Positions 61,345-61,411 of a stretch of DNA of 61,411 bases are shown here, in pieces (position 1 is the stretch's first letter; every line of letters starts with the position of its first letter). The translations under genes and the position numbers were made by a program. The DNA lies in assembly GCA_034926635.1 (NCBI GenBank), contig JAYFQX010000029.1:1-61411 (forward strand), in the 5' to 3' direction. The DNA comes from Christensenella sp034926635 (GTDB taxonomy: Bacteria > Bacillota > Clostridia > Christensenellales > Christensenellaceae). The notes under the pieces were generated by a model that made no database searches, was not told the origin of the DNA, and worked only from the letters and a program-made list of their open reading frames with translations.

Positions 61345-61411
61345 TTACTTATTGGCATAATGCATTGCATCTGCTTCTTCATCATCGTCCTTACGGCTCT
61401 TCTTTGTGAAG
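61345..61411 (-). CDS. 3' end of a truncated gene
   Basis: Reading leftward from the right edge, 21 codons are open and end in TAA at 61345-61347, giving a highly charged C-terminus (KKSRKDDDEEADAMHYANK). A minus-strand terminator follows directly, supporting a real gene end. The family cannot be determined from so short a tail. Confidence 0.5.
   Translation of the reverse strand, partial: FTKKSRKDDDEEADAMHYANK

Noticed and set aside
1..61411. CRISPR arrays, insertion sequences, prophage, tRNA or rRNA genes
   Set aside because: No regularly spaced repeats, transposase, integrase or phage proteins were found, and no cloverleaf or rRNA-like segment was recognised by eye; a tRNA scan was not possible.

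Overview
The window looks like a chromosomal stretch from an anaerobic Firmicute of the class Clostridia. Support comes from strong AGGAGG-type ribosome binding sites, a ferredoxin-rich gene set with an [FeFe] hydrogenase, a type III glutamine synthetase, and a locus that matches the Bacillus subtilis order yaaO-tmk-holB-ricT-trmN6-rsmI-abrB. A member of Christensenellales is possible, but that is a guess from overall gene content. I see no rRNA, tRNA, insertion sequence, prophage, CRISPR array or origin.

Left part (1-9 kb): a GNAT/YoaP acetyltransferase and mnmA; a secreted ComEC-like metallo-beta-lactamase-fold protein; a lipoprotein; an OmpR/histidine kinase two-component pair; a DUF4349 lipoprotein; and a lone winged-helix regulator. 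At 9.1-10.6 kb lies a monomeric [FeFe] hydrogenase with its own near-consensus promoter. At 10.7-15.7 kb, an MMPL/RND exporter and a heptad-repeat lipoprotein diverge from a TetR regulator, with two matching palindromic operators on the promoters.

The centre (15.7-27.3 kb) is a nitrogen assimilation island. One strand carries a split glutamate synthase (separate amidotransferase, FMN and GXGXG subunits), a ferredoxin, a flavoprotein, an ANTAR protein with a degenerate receiver, and pyrG. The other strand carries glutamine synthetase III (glnN) and an ammonium transporter fused to a PII (GlnB) domain. Both the glnN leader and the glnN-amt gap contain a terminator-like hairpin whose 5' arm can instead form a 4-bp stem capped by the same hexaloop, AAAGGC. 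This is the pattern expected of ANTAR-controlled antitermination, and it is the most interesting system here.

From 27 to 47 kb: a PdaA-like deacetylase, mutY, a DUF815 ATPase, a SorC-type regulator, a DUF4405 protein with a di-heme cytochrome b histidine pattern plus a CxxCH motif, a radical SAM enzyme, a sodium-dependent symporter operon, an amino acid permease, an amino acid decarboxylase/antiporter pair, a second two-component system with TTCAT direct repeats upstream, a PfoR-like PTS membrane protein behind a structured leader, DUF6506 and a ComB-like protein. From 47.6 to 54.2 kb is the abrB-rsmI-trmN6-ferredoxin-ricT-holB-tmk-yaaO block. From 54.3 kb to the end: a cation:proton antiporter with a structured leader, DUF6125, an HflX GTPase carrying a complete JAMM metalloprotease signature at its N-terminus, a FGGY kinase, a NADH oxidase-type flavoprotein, and the 3' end of one more gene.
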